Below, one piece after another: positions 1 through 11,709 of a stretch of 64,000 nucleotides of DNA. The notes beneath the pieces are model-generated. The model was not told the DNA's origin, searched no databases, and worked only from the letters and a program-made list of their open reading frames with translations. The stretch covers positions 372,001 through 436,000 of the forward strand of contig JAECYW010000025.1 in NCBI GenBank assembly GCA_023014335.1. Reading direction: 5' to 3'. Source of the stretch: Galerina marginata. Taxonomy: Eukaryota > Basidiomycota > Agaricomycetes > Agaricales > Galerinaceae. How positions within the stretch are numbered: the stretch's first letter is position 1; each line of letters opens with the position of its first letter. Both the position numbers and the translations under genes were made by a program.

Positions 1-28
1 ACTGCTGATCACAGCATCTTCCTCGCAT

Positions 29-1910
29 ATGTCCCGTAAGGTTTTCGGAAAGCCCAGCAAGGACAAAGGTTCGACTGATTGGAAGGATGCGAGCATTGAA
101 GGCGGAATTCTCCTCCTCACACTTGTGCAGGAAGCAGCCTCCTTTTCCCCTATACCATGGCTGAAGCAAGCGGCCGGGACGACGGTAAGGATCGTCCAAA
201 CCGTCCAGGTATGTCCATGTTAGTGAGAGTTTTCGTAATTGCTGATGTTCTGGTAAGGCAGTCAAAGAAAACAAAGCTTCATATCAACGGTTGGCCGACA
301 ACGCTACAACCATTATCGCAGCAATTTGGGGCGCCTACCAACGATCCATGGACAAAAAGAATTGGCCGCCCCATGAACTAAGTTCTGTGATTGGGGATCT
401 TGTACGGTACGGAAAATATTTTATCGAGAGTTGCTATTCAGAAAATGGATTGTCGTGGGTAGAACCCTAGACGATATCATAGTCTTCGTTGACGAGAAAG
501 TTGCGAGAAATAGGGCGGTGCGCGTCATCTACAGCATCGCCGACTCTATAAAGATAAAGGAATATGGCGAGAGATTGAATGCTGCTATTTCGAAATTCGA
601 GGTATTTACCGCCAGTTTTGCATAACACGCGCTCATTTGAACTGACCCAGGAGATCGACAAGGTATCATCGCACCTTAATATTAACGACGTTTTGTATCA
701 AGTGCTGAAGAATCAAAAGGAGTTCAAAGATGCGCTGGACGCCATTGGACCGCCTAAGACCGACGCAGAGAAGGTATTGGAAAAGGTTAAGGAAGACGAG
801 GACCGGGCACGTAAGAGGGAGGAGGAGAAGCTACAGGAGGCCAAGAAGCAAAAGGAAGCCGAAGAAGCTCTTGAACTTGAAAAGGTTCGACAGGAAAAGG
901 AGGCTCTGGAAGAGTGGAGAAAGTTACGGGCCGAGGACGAAGCTAGAAAGCGGGAGGAGAAATCTCGAATGGAAGAGGAGGCTCGCAGTGAGCTGCTGCG
1001 ACAAAGAGCGGAAGACGAGGCCAGAAAGCGCGCAGAAAAGGAACGAGCCGAGGACGAAGCTAGAAAGCGGGAGGAAAAATCTCGAAGGGAAGAAGAGGCT
1101 CTCAAAGAGCTGCGACGACTGAGAGCGGAAGACGAGGCCAGAGAGCGCGCAGAAAGGGCTCGAAAGGAGCAAGTGGAACTGGATGAACTACGGAAATTGA
1201 AAGCCCAAGACGAAGCCAGAAAGCGCCTGGAAGCTGAACTCAAAGCCAAACAACAAGCTGAACTCGAAAGCGAGGAGAGCTCCGCCGGACACTCCGATGT
1301 GTTGGCCGAGCTAGAGAAGTACCGAGCAAGGGAAAGGGAGTATCTGGAGAAAAAACTGCGTTCACAGATGAAGCGCCCATCAAGACGGAAGGAAAATGTC
1401 GAAAGCGAGGAAGACGAGGATACGGTAGTGGACGAAGAAGAATCGGAAGAGGAGTCATCGGAGGATGAGGAAGAGCTCGCGCGTCTTGCGGAACTTGCAA
1501 AAGCCAAGAAAGCAGGTAAGAAGAAGGCGAAGAGCCCAGCATCGCAAGGGAAGCGATCGCCGGTCACCTTAGACGACACAATGAAAGAGCAATTTGCTCG
1601 AATTGGCCTCAATCCGGCGGCGGCGGCGGCTTTCCAATCTACACCTCCTGTGCAGCCTAGCTATTCACCACCTTATGGATCGTATTTCGGATCACCGACT
1701 TATGGATCACCGATGTATGGATCGCCTTCGCCATCTCCTATTCCTGGCGTAGGCATGGGATACCCCATGACGGTCCAGGGACAACCTTATAGCCCTCCTC
1801 CCGTATTCAATAACTATAACAGCGGTAATGTTACGAATTCCAATATATCTAATCTCAATAACGACTATAGTGTCAGATATCCAGGTGAGCGCCGTGCATT
1901 GTTTAATTAA
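29..1910 (+). CDS. MLKL-NTD-like helical protein with coiled coil and C-terminal 22-residue motif
   Basis: Four exons (29-208, 258-406, 463-601, 651-1910) join in frame to 575 residues. Residues about 20-185 form an all-helical region typical of the MLKL-NTD-like domain of Agaricomycetes (leucine/valine-rich helix, then VKENKASYQRLADNA and a DLVRTLDDI helix). In animal MLKL the related four-helix bundle permeabilises membranes in necroptosis; the fungal role is not established. Residues about 195-400 are an extremely charged coiled coil rich in Glu, Arg and Lys, including a tandem DNA repeat. An acidic and lysine-rich linker and a Tyr/Pro/Gly/Ser-rich region with YGSP repeats follow. Residues 542-563 fit the 22-residue motif found in four other proteins of this window. 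The start is the first ATG of the helical domain. Family call is from memory, without a profile search. Confidence 0.75.
928..1161 (+). repeat. Tandem 117-base repeat inside the coiled-coil exon
   Basis: Two consecutive units of 117 bases (about 928-1044 and 1045-1161) encode the same charged helix pattern (RAEDEARKR, EEKSR, EEEA). The period is a multiple of three, so unit gain or loss keeps frame and would change coiled-coil length. Confidence 0.75.
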
Positions 1911-2348
1911 GTCAAATAACGTACCATGCTTCTTAGTCGCTCGTCGGGGGCGACGGAAACCGAAGGGCGACTGATTAAGGTGCTTTTCACGATGGGAGTT
2001 ACGATCTACAAGATATACATGTCCTCCTGACAGAGAGGGCGAATTTTTGGTTTACGATTTTGTAATGGGATTAACACGCTGAGCCCCTTCATTTCGGTCT
2101 GAGTATTATTGCGGTGGCATCAATGGCGAGGAAAATTTTGAGGAATTGCTGCAGGATAGAAAAGACTCTACAAGATAATTTGGTTTGCGACCACTTGGCT
2201 GGCTCTCAGGGGTAGGCATCTCCCGCAGGTAAGTTCAGAAATCATATCATGATCTAATATTCAAGGTATGATAGGGATAGGTGGGGTGTCTACCATGGGC
2301 CAATAATTAACTGCAATAAACTCCATAACTAGGCTACGTATACTCTAT
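1911..2348. other. Intergenic stretch, nothing recognised
   Basis: This 440-base stretch lies between two converging genes and presumably holds both 3' ends. No coding signal, RNA gene or repeat was seen. Confidence 0.5.
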
Positions 2349-3383
2349 TTATGGTTTGGTATAAACCGACAAGCGGCTGGCAGCCCCGCAGAGCTCAGTA
2401 TGATCCGCGTTACAAGCTTGAGTGCAATCACCGGCGGGGGCGGTGGTATTCGCGACTAGGAAGGAGTTACCACACCCTGCATAGGGGAAAGAGAATAAAT
2501 CAATTATGAGGATCACTAATCGTTCTCAGATCACGTACAGCATTCCCGTCCGAATTCGAGACCAGCGATACTAAAGCCAGTGGCGCCGCATTGAGCAGTG
2601 CAGCTCTCGATTGTGACACCCGCAGCAATGTCGAAGCGCTCGAGAAGAGTGCGTCCGTGGCCATTAATAGCATCGCTAGTAGATACATAGATCATCAATA
2701 ACCGACTCGAGGACCGACTGAGAGAACTCACGTGTGGCAAGCTTCGAACGACCAGTTGCCGACCTTAGCCTTGTTCTTGGGAAGAACGCCAGCATGGCCA
2801 AGATCTTGGTAGACGCTCACGAGACCAGATCCACCACAAGTGAACGAAGAGTCTCCGCCGCATGGGAAATTACATAGGGTGTCATTGACCTTCGTCGCGG
2901 TTCCTTCGATGTTAAAGTCACAATCTATGGCGTAACAAGTAGGTAAGGATCACATCGAGGAATATAGGGCAATCAACTACGCACAGCATTCTGAGGTGAA
3001 TTCTACGCCAGCAAAGTTCAGGCCAGTAAGAGGGACGCCAGTAGTACCGCCTTGGCAGAACGACGTGCAGAGAGCCGGGGTCATCCCGGGGTTGACGGTG
3101 TTTTTCTGCAAGAGCGTGCGCGATGAGGGTACGTTATCGCTGGATGGTACGTTCAGTAAGCTTGTATGAACATCTGAATAACAAAACGAACGTGAAGCAA
3201 CCGACGAAAGACCAGCCGACGAGGGGTCCGTTGGTGGCATTACGACGAGCGAGATCGGAAGTCGGCGACGCGAGCGCGGTCTATAAATACACAGCTATCA
3301 ATACACGGTGCTAAATGAGGAGATAATGATCTTACCGGGAGGAGGGATGCGAGAATAGCGAAGCTGGCGATGGCAAAAGTCAT
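2349..3383 (-). CDS. Secreted protein with two WSC domains
   Basis: Six exons on the minus strand (3336-3383, 3192-3280, 2985-3139, 2732-2924, 2539-2675, 2349-2476) join in frame to 249 residues. Residues 1-16 are a signal peptide that starts MTFAIASFAILASLLP. Two WSC domains follow, about 38-132 and 143-249. Each shows the family pattern: W-S-F-x(2)-C at the start, RTL, T-x(3)-C, F-x-x-A/I-G-x-E-F and E-C-Y-C or E-C-W-C, then a Cys-rich end closing on S-V-Y. WSC domains bind carbohydrate and occur in fungal wall sensors and secreted enzymes. No transmembrane helix or catalytic domain follows, so this is probably a small secreted glycan-binding protein. The splice sites were fixed by restoring the ECYC and ECWC motifs across introns. 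Confidence 0.88.
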
Positions 3384-3457
3384 TTTGCTTTTTGGGTTGT
3401 GTTAATCCTTAACTTTGTGGGTTGGGAGGATGCCTGTCCACCTCGCTAAGGCCAAGC

Positions 3458-3464
3458 TTTTATA
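3458..3464 (-). promoter_or_regulatory. TATA box of the WSC gene
   Basis: On the minus strand this reads TATAAAA, about 75 bases upstream of the ATG at 3383, a normal fungal core-promoter spacing. Assigned from sequence and position only. Confidence 0.5.
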
Positions 3465-6207
3465 GTCCTCACGCCCGCAAAGGGATGGAAGCGCCGCTGA
3501 AGTGAATTTGATTATAGAGGTATGCCGATGCCAAATCGGGAAGAGAATAAGGTGCAGAAAGCGTGGTGGGACAGCGTGAGATGTCCGATGCGGGTGTTGG
3601 TAAACGAGACCGTCTCGCTCATCAAAAATATGACCTCCAGGTCCTATTCACTCGTACCGTGAGTTAAACAGAAAACAGTGAGTTGCATGCCGGAAAATAG
3701 AGTCACAAAGCTTGACAAATCGAGCCCCCAGACCGATCCATATAATATATCGACATAGTTCATCGATTGCAAAGCAAATAATCCGTGGATTTCGTACCTG
3801 GCCGACGATTTTCTACGTTTTACGTCGGTTAGAATGTCGTCCACGAAAGGCACAGAAGCATGGGTGATAGATATCTGAAAGTAATCTGATGGACAAGGAT
3901 AGAAGCAAGAATTTGACGCCTTTAACGGCGAGGAATACTAAATGTTTGGGGAACAATGAGCCGCACCGAGTCCATGGGTGGCATTGGCTGGCAGAACGTG
4001 AGATGAATAGAGAAAGAAAAGGCTGAGAAAGACGAAACAAACGAGAACCGAAATAAAAAGAAATTTCTTTTACTTTTCAGCATACTCGTGGAAAGTAAGA
4101 GGATGAAGTAAATTGAGCGTCTAGGTCGTTATAAATCAGGTGGATTCGAAAGTAGAGAGGTTCGTCATGCATACCTTTAGCGTCGAAGTTAGGCTTGGAG
4201 GTGAACATTGTCGACCGACATCCTCCGCCTGACTGCAAACAAAGCATTTGGCAGATGGTGGTGATCCTGGCTGCCACAAAGGCGTTTAAGGGCGTATATT
4301 TTGCGACTTGACAGGCCACCATCGAGGAACAAGTAAAGTACATGATGTTCACGGCAAGAAAGCGGAAAAGCCATAAGCTGACAAGGTGTAAAACAGCGAG
4401 CAATGAGAGGATCGAGAATGGGACCAGGCTTTCATTTGACAGTTTGACATAGAAGGTAACACTGAAAAGAGATCAACAAACGGGACCTCGCTTGCGAACA
4501 AGGACAAGACTTAAACATGACACTGAGCCATTGGGCGACGTCGTGGTCAAGCTCCAAGTTTCCAACCGAGGTCGGAGAAAACATTTGATGTTGGGAAAAA
4601 ATCTGCGGGGTTTGAAATTCAGCCCGATTAGAATTGCTGCGCTCTGCTGTGAACCTTGTCACAACCCATCTTTTAACTTACGCTTTCAGACAGACTTACA
4701 ATGCTCTCATGTAAACCATCTCAATTTGATCGGTTAGAATTTTGACGGTTTGAACCAGGAACATCGACACTGAGCAGGATTTCCTCAAAGTCTTTCAAAG
4801 CAAAATTACGAACGCTCTTCTGGTGAGTCTAACTATTTTCCATTGAATATCGCGCATGTATCTCGGATTTCAATTGCCAGTGCCTTTGACAGACAAGAAT
4901 TGGATTGTTCGACTGTGCGCCGTATACATTAATTTATTGGCATCGATCTACTTATTTTCGCTCCCAGCGTTTTGTGTTTTCTGCCTCCTTCACGTCAACC
5001 AAAGGTTTCCGACGGTCAGAAGTCGTTACCCGTTATCCGCGGACCAAGGTTTTGACATGATAAAAAACGTGAGTTAATGCAAAAGCTCAAGAGGTGCCTG
5101 CCCCCAATTTAGCCTTCCAAAATTCTCTCAAGGAGTGCCGAAGTTACAAGGGTGGGTCGACCACGATATGTCATGCAAGGCGGTGACCAGCCACATACTG
5201 GAAGTCCTACCTGGAACAACGCGCCTGGTTTATATCGCTGACCAGTGCGAAGGCTATCTATTCCGGTCAACCCTATTGTCTCAGAAATAAAGGAATGCTA
5301 ATTATTGTAATCACAGGCCGCCTACTACTGCTGACACCAGTCTCAACTATTAGCCTTGGGAACCTCTGAAACGTTGATTGAACTACGTTCTACCCGACCG
5401 ATGTGCAACGTAAGATCTCAAATAGTAACTTTCATGAGCCAATTCTGCTAAAAGCGAAAGTCATTGGCTGTGACGCCCGCTAACCAATAATATGTGCCAA
5501 TGCGCTACGACGATTGTCGTAAGATAACTGACGGAGCGCTTCTGTCCCGTTTCTCGTCTCATCCCTATCAGCCTCCGCCTCCTAATGAACAGGTAATCGA
5601 TTGAACACAATCTGAAGCCGGCTCCGGTTCCCTACTTGGACCTCTCTTTCACCCTCTTCTAAACAATATAGGATGCCATGAATGAGCAGAGGAACAACTC
5701 AGGGTTCTTGCTGAATCTGTGGCTCAACTGCTACGTACATGGACAAAGTCTTTCGGAAGCTTAATGAAGGAGCAGCATCTGAAGCTCTGTCTGACTTGGA
5801 AACTTCGTTTCCCTTATCCTTGAAATATCTCGTCAAAGCTTGGCCTTCCGCGTATGGTATAGCCCGCTGCAAAACGTATCTGCGTACATCCTGAAGCAAA
5901 GTCCCCATGGTCCTTTCAGGTTGCTCTCAGCCAAGGACGACAGACTGGCGGCTATTAACACCTTCATCGCAGAATCTCGACCACTATTAATGCCTTCCAG
6001 GTATTTCCTGATTTATAATTTATAAAAGATTGACTAATGGTCGGCCAGCCATAAGACACGAAGCTGTATATTCATTATATTACTGTTGGTCGTTTGTATC
6101 CAGAAGATTTCTTGGGATGACGGTCGTTGAAGACCTCCTGGTTTGGGGCTTTTCCTGCGGCTTGGTTCTGGCGGAATGGTCCGCTCTATTGAACATTCTA
6201 CGAAGCT
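3465..6207. other. Long intergenic region, no gene supported
   Basis: About 2.7 kb. Only short open frames occur on either strand, such as a 108-codon minus frame at 4077-4403 and a 69-codon minus frame at 5699-5908. None joins to a neighbour by splice signals or resembles a family I know. Around 5690-6000 there is mild coding-like composition that could be a decayed gene. Confidence 0.4.
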
Positions 6208-7340
6208 TTACGAAGCTTGGGAAACCGAGGACGATGGACCCCTAACTTTGGATGATCCTCTGTGTGCTGATGGCTTGCTTGGCGCTTGCCGAAAAGACGA
6301 ACGCCCAGCGGACACGACGCCGATGGATAAGCCCCCTATTTGAGCAGTAACTGACCGTATTTTGGTGGAAAGTACTTCCTTGTCTGAAGTATCGTCAACT
6401 GGCATATCTGGGTGTGAATTCTGGCTTTTGGTGATTGTTATGCTGGGAATTGTTTCGTCCGAATCGTTTTGAGCTAGAGGTTGGTGCCCAGGCGCTTCTG
6501 GTATAAATCGGCGTTTAACACCACGACCATCACGCCGGCGAGCTAGATGACGGAAATATTCGTGGGCTAGAACCAGTCATAGATAGGAATAAAGTAAAGA
6601 CCTGTGGTGCCTCCTGCGCTATGGTTCCTCGCACTTGTAGTCTGCTCCGGGTATCGCGATCGCCGTTCTTCTTTCTCCCTTCGTTGTTCCATGTTGGTGT
6701 ATGGAGTCGATTCTGATTCCTGACCTGGGTTAAAATTAAGGTCAGACGCTGCTAGAAATCCCAATTTATGTGCAAAAGAGACGTGCCTCTTCGGTGACCT
6801 ATGATGAAAGTTAAAACTGATAGAAATTAGAGTTGGGATTACAATAATACCATCTGGCGTATTCTTTGGTGCGGCCCTGGAGTTATTCCGAGTTCCAGTT
6901 TTTGGACTCGCCGGGAGGGTGTAGTCGTAGAAATTGCCGCCAACTATCATGAAATTGCCAGAGGTAATACGGAAATTTGAACTGTTTCTGAAATACGATG
7001 TGCTCTGGGATTGGGAAGAGCTCTGTGGCTCAGCCATGTGGGGAGTTTGTTGAACCTCTGGGGAATATCCATAGTAGGCTCCGCCAATGGACGAAAAATT
7101 TCCTCCGTCAAGTACGAAACCAGAAGCGCCATCAAAGAATGAAGTTTCAGCGTCGTAGAAGCCATTTGCGCCTTGGTACTGTGCATCGTCCTGGTAGGCT
7201 TCTTCAGGGTAATATCCTTCCTCGCCAGCGTACCATTTTTGCCCATCATGTCCTTCATATGGTGAATACTTTGCAAACCCGCCGTCGTCGTCGTAGTTGG
7301 CGTTCTTCCCGTGGTGATGTGTGTAGCCGTCGTTGTCCAT
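6208..7340 (-). CDS. Tyr/Gly/Asn-rich protein with two 22-residue motifs
   Basis: The frame opens at ATG 7340 and runs to 6602. A 35-base intron (6567-6601) then joins it in frame to a last exon at 6208-6566, giving 365 residues. A second possible intron (6725-6850, 126 bases, a multiple of three, with a CTGAC branch-like site) would give 323 residues; both forms keep frame. Residues 1-66 are acidic, aromatic and His/Gly-rich. Residues 69-90 and 117-138 are two copies of the motif F-x-x-[AS]-[ST]...G-G-N-F...V-G-G-N-F-Y. The rest is basic and Ser/Pro-rich, probably disordered. There is no signal peptide or membrane helix. It is paralogous in layout to 32311-33627. Function unknown; the alternating hydrophobic and Gly/Asn motif suggests beta-strand self-assembly, which is inference. 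Confidence 0.65.
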
Positions 7341-9307
7341 TGGATACGGCCTGCTGAGACGACTAGTTAGGACAAAAGTCTGACCAGAAGGGAAATAATC
7401 TGTTCGAGGGCCCGAGAACCGTCCTCCTTTTATTACGGCCTTGTTCTAAAGTTAAGAATTCGCATCGCCCCCAATGTGCCAGCGGCACTGCCTGGCAACT
7501 GCCTGGTATTAACCATGCAGTGGTATGCAATGCACTTTTGCCATGAGGCATACGCACTCACGCGTACTCACGGATAACAATGATGTGGATCTTTGGATAT
7601 GCCTTGCTTCTGTGTACCATTTGAACAGCATTCGACCCGTAATATACTTACATCGGATGAAAGGCATTGAAAGCGAGCCGTTTCAGCAACGTTTCAAGCT
7701 AAGAAGATATATGAATAAGTATGCTTAATAAACAGTTGTGGATTTCACTTAATATCGAGCTGAAAGGTCAAGATACATTCAAATGAAGCGCTAAGGTGAC
7801 CAGTGTCATGAGTCTGGCGGAACCAGGACCCGGACGGCGGCGGACGCCTGAATAGGCTGAAGGGTTCGCTTACTTACATAATCGAGTCAGGTGTCGATTA
7901 GATAAGATGAAATGACTGGTTTTTCAAACTGTTTTCTTGCTCGAGCTCCCTCTATGCCCACGTATTGTGTGTGCATCAGCTATTACCTGGTAACCCTTGG
8001 CTTCGGTGCCAAATCTCACAACCCTACTGGTCACTTAACGCGTTTACAAACTGCTTCTTGCCATATGCTGCTTTGTCCCTCTCGTGGCTAACATTGCCGA
8101 CAAAACATGACAAGGAATGCTTCTAAACCAACGACCACTATCTTGACACATATTTTACCTGTGTTGGTGGTTCTTCGTATTTGTATCCTAACCGGTGGCC
8201 AAAATGGCCGGATGTCATTCTTCAAGACACCTTTGGCCATACGGGATGCACCGGGTGCTATCGGCTTCTGAATCGTTCATAGATTTTCTCATAATGGTCC
8301 CGCCGATGTGGCATAATTCTCCGAAGAATAATAGGTCAATTTCGTGGCTCTCCTTTCGAGTTTGATTTCAAATTTAATGCCGAATCTGTGGAGGAGCAGT
8401 TTTGGAGAGCTATGGAGCGACTTGTTGTGAACTAAAACTGCATCCGTGTCATCTAGGAACTTGACTTCGCTGTTCGGCCCGCTATGTATGCCTTCTTTAC
8501 GGCCGCCCATCGAAAAGCGAATATTCTGCTTACATCCCGGCCATTATGCCGATCAAATAGACCCCACGGGACCAGACTCGTTGTCGTGTATGAGGAGATG
8601 CAGTCACCATCGATTTGTATAATCGTCGACCACCTCAAGTCATGCATTCTAACCCCCCATTAGATTGCATCAGCGGTATTGACTTTGAAATAGGTGCTAG
8701 CAGTTCCTCGGCCCCCATCTCGCTGGAGTTGCCTCATAGACTTCTCGAACCCCACAACTGGAAAGCTCCGGAACGCCAGGGAACGCCTCGACATCTTTCG
8801 AAGGTTAAAGATGGTTTTCTCCGGTGCCAGTATCGTGACGGCATTTATTTGTCGATGGAGTTGATCATTGAATAACTGACGAAGGCTTCTCAAACTGCAC
8901 ATTAAGTTTTATACATACGTTTAATGGTCATCAGTCCCACTGATTTTCCCTCTTTTAGGCACAGGCTTCCACCAGGTGATGTTGCCGATCTGACATAGAC
9001 TTTTTATCCATGCGCCGCTGCACCCTACCCTCGGCTATGTTACTGTCAATGGGCACAACCAGATCGTTATTTTCAATAATTTGGATTCTTCTCGGACGGC
9101 AATCCTTCACCTCTATTTCCTGTCGCTCTTCGTCGTGTTCTTCACGTGCTTCCTTTGTTTGACCGGGTCGCCGACAATATTCCTGGGTTCCATTGGCTGC
9201 CAGCAAAGTTGTCGAGAAAGCGTGATCCCGCTAGTCACCTGCCAAATTCGATATCATATTTATACCCTCGATCCAAGTATCTGAACGGAAAGAACAAATC
9301 CAATATC
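7341..9307. other. Intergenic region, no gene supported
   Basis: About 2 kb between divergent genes. Short open frames only. A TATA-like TATTTATA at 9257-9264 lies about 45 bases before the GH27 start codon and is a candidate core promoter for that gene. Confidence 0.4.
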
Positions 9308-11281
9308 ATGTTCAAAGCCTCGTTCCTCGCCTTCGTGCTTGCAGCTGTGGTTCCCAGTCACTCTCTTCCAAGCATCACTGGACCTACAAAGACACCGTCA
9401 ACCGCGACGGGTAGGTTGCCAGCTTTGGGGTAAGTTTCATCGTATTTGAGCCGCTTCCAGCTGTGCTGATTTTTACCTAGATGGAATTCTTGGAATGCCT
9501 ATGGCTGCAGTAATTAGAACTTACACCGCTGTCGTTCTCAAATATCTGATCATGGTCCTATATAGACATCAACGAGGCAAAAGTCGTTGCTGCAGCCAAT
9601 CAGTTCATTTCTCTTGGTCTCAAATCCGCTGGCTACCAATACGTCAACATTGATGTTAGTATTCGTTATTCCGTTCCTTCCTTCGCTAACTCTATGAATT
9701 ACAATTTTAGGATTGCTGGCCACTGAAAGCGCGTGATTCAAAGACCAAGAGGATCGTTCCAGATCCCAGCAAGTTCCCAGACGGGATTAGCGGAGTTGCC
9801 ACCCAGGTTCACAACCTAGGTCTGAAAATTGGCATCTACAGGTTTGTAATTCTATGGCTGCTTTGGCTATAACGTACATGGCATGACATACAATTTTCAG
9901 TGATGCTGGTACAAACACCTGTGCTGGGTACCCGGGTTCTTTGGGCAACGAAGCTATCGACGCCGCCACTTTCAACGACTGGGGCATTGATTACCTGAAA
10001 TATGGTACTTTCATATCGATCGATACACATATTCCGACCTCTGATTGCGTTCGTCCATAGATAATTGCAATGTTCCCTCAAACTGGACTGATGCCTCAGT
10101 AAGTGGCTAGGAATTTTGCCTTGCAAATCGAATTCTGATAGTGCTTCAGAGTCCCCCAGGAGGCGATTGGTAGTAAGTACAATGTGATATGGTGGTTTGT
10201 GTCAATGTATAATTTTTTCCACAGCAACTCGAATTCCGCCATTCGTTACCGCCAAATGACGTGAGTGACCAAATCAAATTTAGACCGCCGTTCTGGTTAC
10301 ATACTCGCTGTACACAGTGCTGCCTTGGATAGTGTCTCACGTCCCATCCAGTTCGAGTTGTGCATTTGGGGTCAGGCGAATGTTTGGCAATGGGGTTCGC
10401 GCGTCGTAAGTCGTTACCCAAGTACTCGAACAATTGTGGTACTCAAAGATCTACGGTTTATTTAGGGGCATTCTTGGAGAATGGGAGGCGATGCTAGGTA
10501 TATCTTGCTCCTTGAATTATCTTTCATTTTCTCATGAAGTTGGTAGCGCGACTTGGTCCTACATCACCGGTGTCATTAACACGAATTCGCAACATTTGTC
10601 GTCGGTTAACTTTTTCTCCCATAATGATATGGACATGATGGAAATTGGTGCGTTGAACTGACTGCTTCCTTCGATGTCTTCTCACTCGAACTCATGTTCA
10701 CAGGAAATGGGGCTTTGACCACCCAAGAACAGCGAACGCACTTCGCGGCTTGGGCTTTCATGAAGAGCCCAATTTTGTTGTAAGTAACCTTACTTGGAGA
10801 TATCCTGAAACTTGCCTCTGATTTTTCTACTTCGCAGAGGAACTGACGTAAGCTCACTTCCGCGCTTCCCTGGAAGTTGTTTTTCTCAAAGTCGTGTTTA
10901 TTGTAGCTGAGCAAGTTGAGCTCCGCTCAACTCGCCATCATCAAAAACGCCGAGCTTCTTGCGTTCCACCAAGACTCCAACGTCGGTACGCCTGCGAAGC
11001 CTTTCACCGCCTTCTCTGGGATGCCTTCCACGTCGCCTCCGGAATATTACTCTGGTACATCGAGCAAAGGAGTTCACGTGTTTATCATCAACACTTCGGG
11101 AAGCACTGCGACCAAGAAGTTCACTTTCTCCAGCGTCCCCGGACTTGGTACCTCAGGAAACTTCAAGGTGCATGATATGTGGGCTGGCACCGACCTTTCT
11201 GGTACACATGCGGCTTCCTCGACCTTCTCGGTTAGCGTTGCTCCGCACGACACCGTTGCATATTTCATTTCGAAAGCGTAA
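9308..11281 (+). CDS. GH27 alpha-galactosidase, secreted
   Basis: Fourteen exons join in frame to 417 residues: 9308-9429, 9481-9509, 9566-9654, 9711-9841, 9901-10004, 10061-10098, 10150-10172, 10225-10260, 10318-10405, 10466-10497, 10547-10647, 10704-10779, 10838-10847 and 10907-11281. A signal peptide ([19 protein letters not shown]) begins it. Family landmarks are [25 protein letters not shown] with the nucleophile Asp159, and SWRMGGDA with the expected acid/base Asp229, then a C-terminal beta-sandwich ending ISKA. GH27 enzymes remove terminal alpha-galactose from galactomannan and raffinose-type sugars outside the cell. Length and all key residues are normal, so it should be active. Exon 13 is only 10 bases long. 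It converges on a pectin-side-chain esterase gene. Confidence 0.95.
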
Positions 11282-11709
11282 TAGGCCTTTTAGTTATAGT
11301 GAATGTATTGTACGTTGATACTAAGAAATTATCCTTATCGAGTCGGGATAGAAATACAGTGTCTTTCTGGCGTTCGACGTGTTTACATTTCAGCAGCTGA
11401 CTAGAATGACTGAATTGCATTTGAGGACCTGTGTTTACCATTCATTATTCAAGAGGCCGTCTCATCGTTGTCTCTTTCTTTTCGTAAGCTACAACGCCTA
11501 ACTGATCGTCGTCTGGCAATGTTGCCAACTCTGGCGTCATCTCATGACAATATCCCGCTGTTCCAGGTATTCCAGGCAGGTCGCAGGAATCAAATTTCAT
11601 ATTTTCACAAATCTCACTAACAGAAGTATATCTTATCTCTTTTGAATAACATTGCGACGATACCCAATGAGCACGAGATGTTTAGTGGACTTCAAAATTT
11701 CGTCAGGCC
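11282..11709. other. Short 3'-3' intergenic region
   Basis: About 430 bases between the converging GH27 and acetylesterase genes. It should contain both 3' untranslated regions. No other feature seen. Confidence 0.5.

Noticed and set aside
713..1612. Long Ser-rich open frame on the minus strand
   Set aside because: It is the antisense of the Glu/Arg/Lys-rich coiled-coil exon; GAG/GAA codons read backward give Ser and Phe runs.
4077..4403. Minus-strand 108-codon frame as a membrane protein gene
   Set aside because: Hydrophobic start but no splice-linked continuation, no family resemblance and poor codon pattern.
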